From a bacterium (lineage in GTDB: Bacteria; Oederibacteriota; Muellerivitia; Muellerivitales; Muellerivitaceae), in assembly GCA_025980505.1 (NCBI GenBank), contig JAICXI010000127.1, positions 1 through 6,032 of the forward strand: a DNA stretch of 6,032 nucleotides, in the 5' to 3' direction. The first letter of the stretch is position 1. The number at the start of each line of letters is the position of its first letter. This document shows positions 5,373 through 6,032 of the stretch, one piece after another. Below the pieces are notes generated by a model. The model saw only the letters and a program-made list of their open reading frames with translations. It made no database searches and was not told the DNA's origin. The translations under genes and the position numbers were made by a program.

Positions 5373-5579
5373 ATGCGAACCACCCTTGAACTTTCAAATC
5401 ACTTAATCAAAGAACTCATGTCCGTTGAAAAATGGGCCTCCAAAACCCAGGCCATTGAGACGGCGATCGAGGACTTTGTCCGGCGCAGGAGATTGGATAA
5501 CCTCATTTCCGCCAAGGGCCGCTTGAAAGTAAAGGACGTTTCGGCCGAATTACGGAAGATGGAACTCCATGCCCGCTGA
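5373..5579 (+). CDS. vapB: VapB-family antitoxin (ribbon-helix-helix)
   Basis: The 68-residue protein starts at an ATG six bases after AAGGAG. The N-terminus RTTLELSNHLIKELM (2-16) is the strand and first helix of a ribbon-helix-helix dimer, and ASKTQAIETAIEDFVRRRR (about 22-40) is the second helix and basic end. The C-terminal half (about 41-68) is the charged, flexible part that wraps the toxin in this family. Its stop overlaps the toxin start by 11 bases, the normal layout of translationally coupled type II toxin-antitoxin pairs. In the cytoplasm it neutralises the VapC ribonuclease. With VapC it should bind the palindrome at 5336-5362 to repress transcription. The length and layout are complete and suggest a working pair. 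Confidence 0.9.
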   Translation: MRTTLELSNHLIKELMSVEKWASKTQAIETAIEDFVRRRRLDNLISAKGRLKVKDVSAELRKMELHAR

Positions 5580-5958
5580 GATCCTGATCGATACCTCCGT
5601 TTGGATCGATTATTTCCGGAAACCAGACAGTGAAACGGGAGATAAGATCGTCAAACACTTGAAACGTGGTTCTTTATCAACGTGTGGAGTCGTTGTTTTT
5701 GAGGTGTTGCAGGGCGCGGCGGATCAGGAAGAGTTCGCTTTCCTGGAGGAGAACCTAAAAGGTTTGCATTTCCTCGATTCCAATGCCGAGGTATTTTACG
5801 AAGCCGGCCGGATTTCCTATGAGTTGCGGAAACATGGCACAACCCTTCCCTTGAGTGACCTTCTCATTGCCACTTTGGCCATGTCGAACCGTCAAACCCT
5901 TTGGACCAAGGATCAACATTTCAAAAAGATAAAAGGCCTTCATCACCAATTCTTTTGA
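5569..5958 (+). CDS. vapC: VapC-family PIN-domain ribonuclease toxin
   Basis: The 129-residue protein has a complete PIN domain. The four acidic metal-binding residues are all present: D8 in LIDTSVWID, E45 in VVFEVLQG, D97 in LSDLLIATLA and D115 in WTKDQHF. It therefore looks catalytically intact. VapC toxins are Mg2+-dependent endoribonucleases, many of which cut initiator tRNA, other tRNAs or the sarcin-ricin loop; the target here is unknown. The start overlaps the antitoxin stop (ATGCCCGCTGA), implying coupled translation. A gene-long pair with promoter and operator, bracketed by direct hairpin repeats, suggests a horizontally moved stability module. Composition is less GC-rich than the polysaccharide genes. 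The hairpin repeat begins eight bases after the stop. Confidence 0.94.
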   Translation: MPAEILIDTSVWIDYFRKPDSETGDKIVKHLKRGSLSTCGVVVFEVLQGAADQEEFAFLEENLKGLHFLDSNAEVFYEAGRISYELRKHGTTLPLSDLLIATLAMSNRQTLWTKDQHFKKIKGLHHQFF

Positions 5959-5965
5959 TTGAACC

Positions 5966-5993
5966 TGTCCACGGCGGGGAGGTGTAGTGGACA
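5966..5993 (+). repeat. 28-base hairpin repeat, copy B (after vapBC)
   Basis: TGTCCAC pairs with GTGGACA around the same 14-base loop as copy A. Here CC before and GG after extend the stem to nine pairs (5964-5972 with 5987-5995). GGCCTTG follows at 5994-6000. No T-run follows, so it is a poor intrinsic terminator, though it could stabilise the 3' end of the vapBC message. Confidence 0.8.
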
Positions 5994-6032
5994 GGCCTTG
6001 GAGCATTGAATGGGGATTGCGAATCTCTCCGA

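Noticed and set aside
6010..6032. Start of another gene at the right edge (ATG at 6010 after GGAG at 6000-6003)
   Set aside because: Only seven codons are visible, so coding cannot be judged; it is noted only because the ribosome site overlaps the repeat tail.

Overview
The window comes from a GC-rich bacterium, probably Gram-negative and probably an uncultured lineage. It makes an undecaprenyl-linked surface polysaccharide (exopolysaccharide, capsule or O-antigen type). I cannot name the taxon from sequence alone. GTG/TTG/ATG starts, Shine-Dalgarno sites and strong G/C at third codon positions fit a bacterial chromosome. All credible genes lie on the + strand; the long minus-strand frames are shadows of GC-rich codon usage.

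Region 1 (1-3160 and on to 4549) is a polysaccharide cluster. It has the C-terminal part of a family-2 glycosyltransferase (cut by the left edge), a small zinc-ribbon membrane protein starting at TTG, a complete family-4 glycosyltransferase, and a polyprenyl-phosphate hexose-1-phosphate transferase. The transferase would load the first sugar on undecaprenyl phosphate, and the two glycosyltransferases would extend it. The cluster is interrupted twice. A 426-base gap after the first gene is mostly two small non-coding elements with terminal inverted repeats; the second is flanked by an 8-base direct repeat. Between the family-4 glycosyltransferase and the sugar-phosphate transferase sits a gene for a four-helix-bundle (23S rRNA intervening-sequence type) protein. 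It is bracketed by two inward-facing arrays of a degenerate GTTGCCG-like heptamer and looks like a self-contained module.

Region 2 (4550-6032) is accessory and clearly less GC-rich. It has a stand-alone DHFR/RibD-C-like reductase and a complete VapBC toxin-antitoxin operon with a recognisable promoter and palindromic operator. VapBC is bracketed by two 28-base direct copies of a hairpin. The copies differ at only two positions, and those two positions pair with each other in the stem. A partial third match lies just before the reductase gene, so cargo genes appear separated by one repeated hairpin.

The two observations most worth following are the heptamer-bracketed four-helix-bundle module and the covarying hairpin repeat around the accessory genes. 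Neither matches a mobile element I can name.
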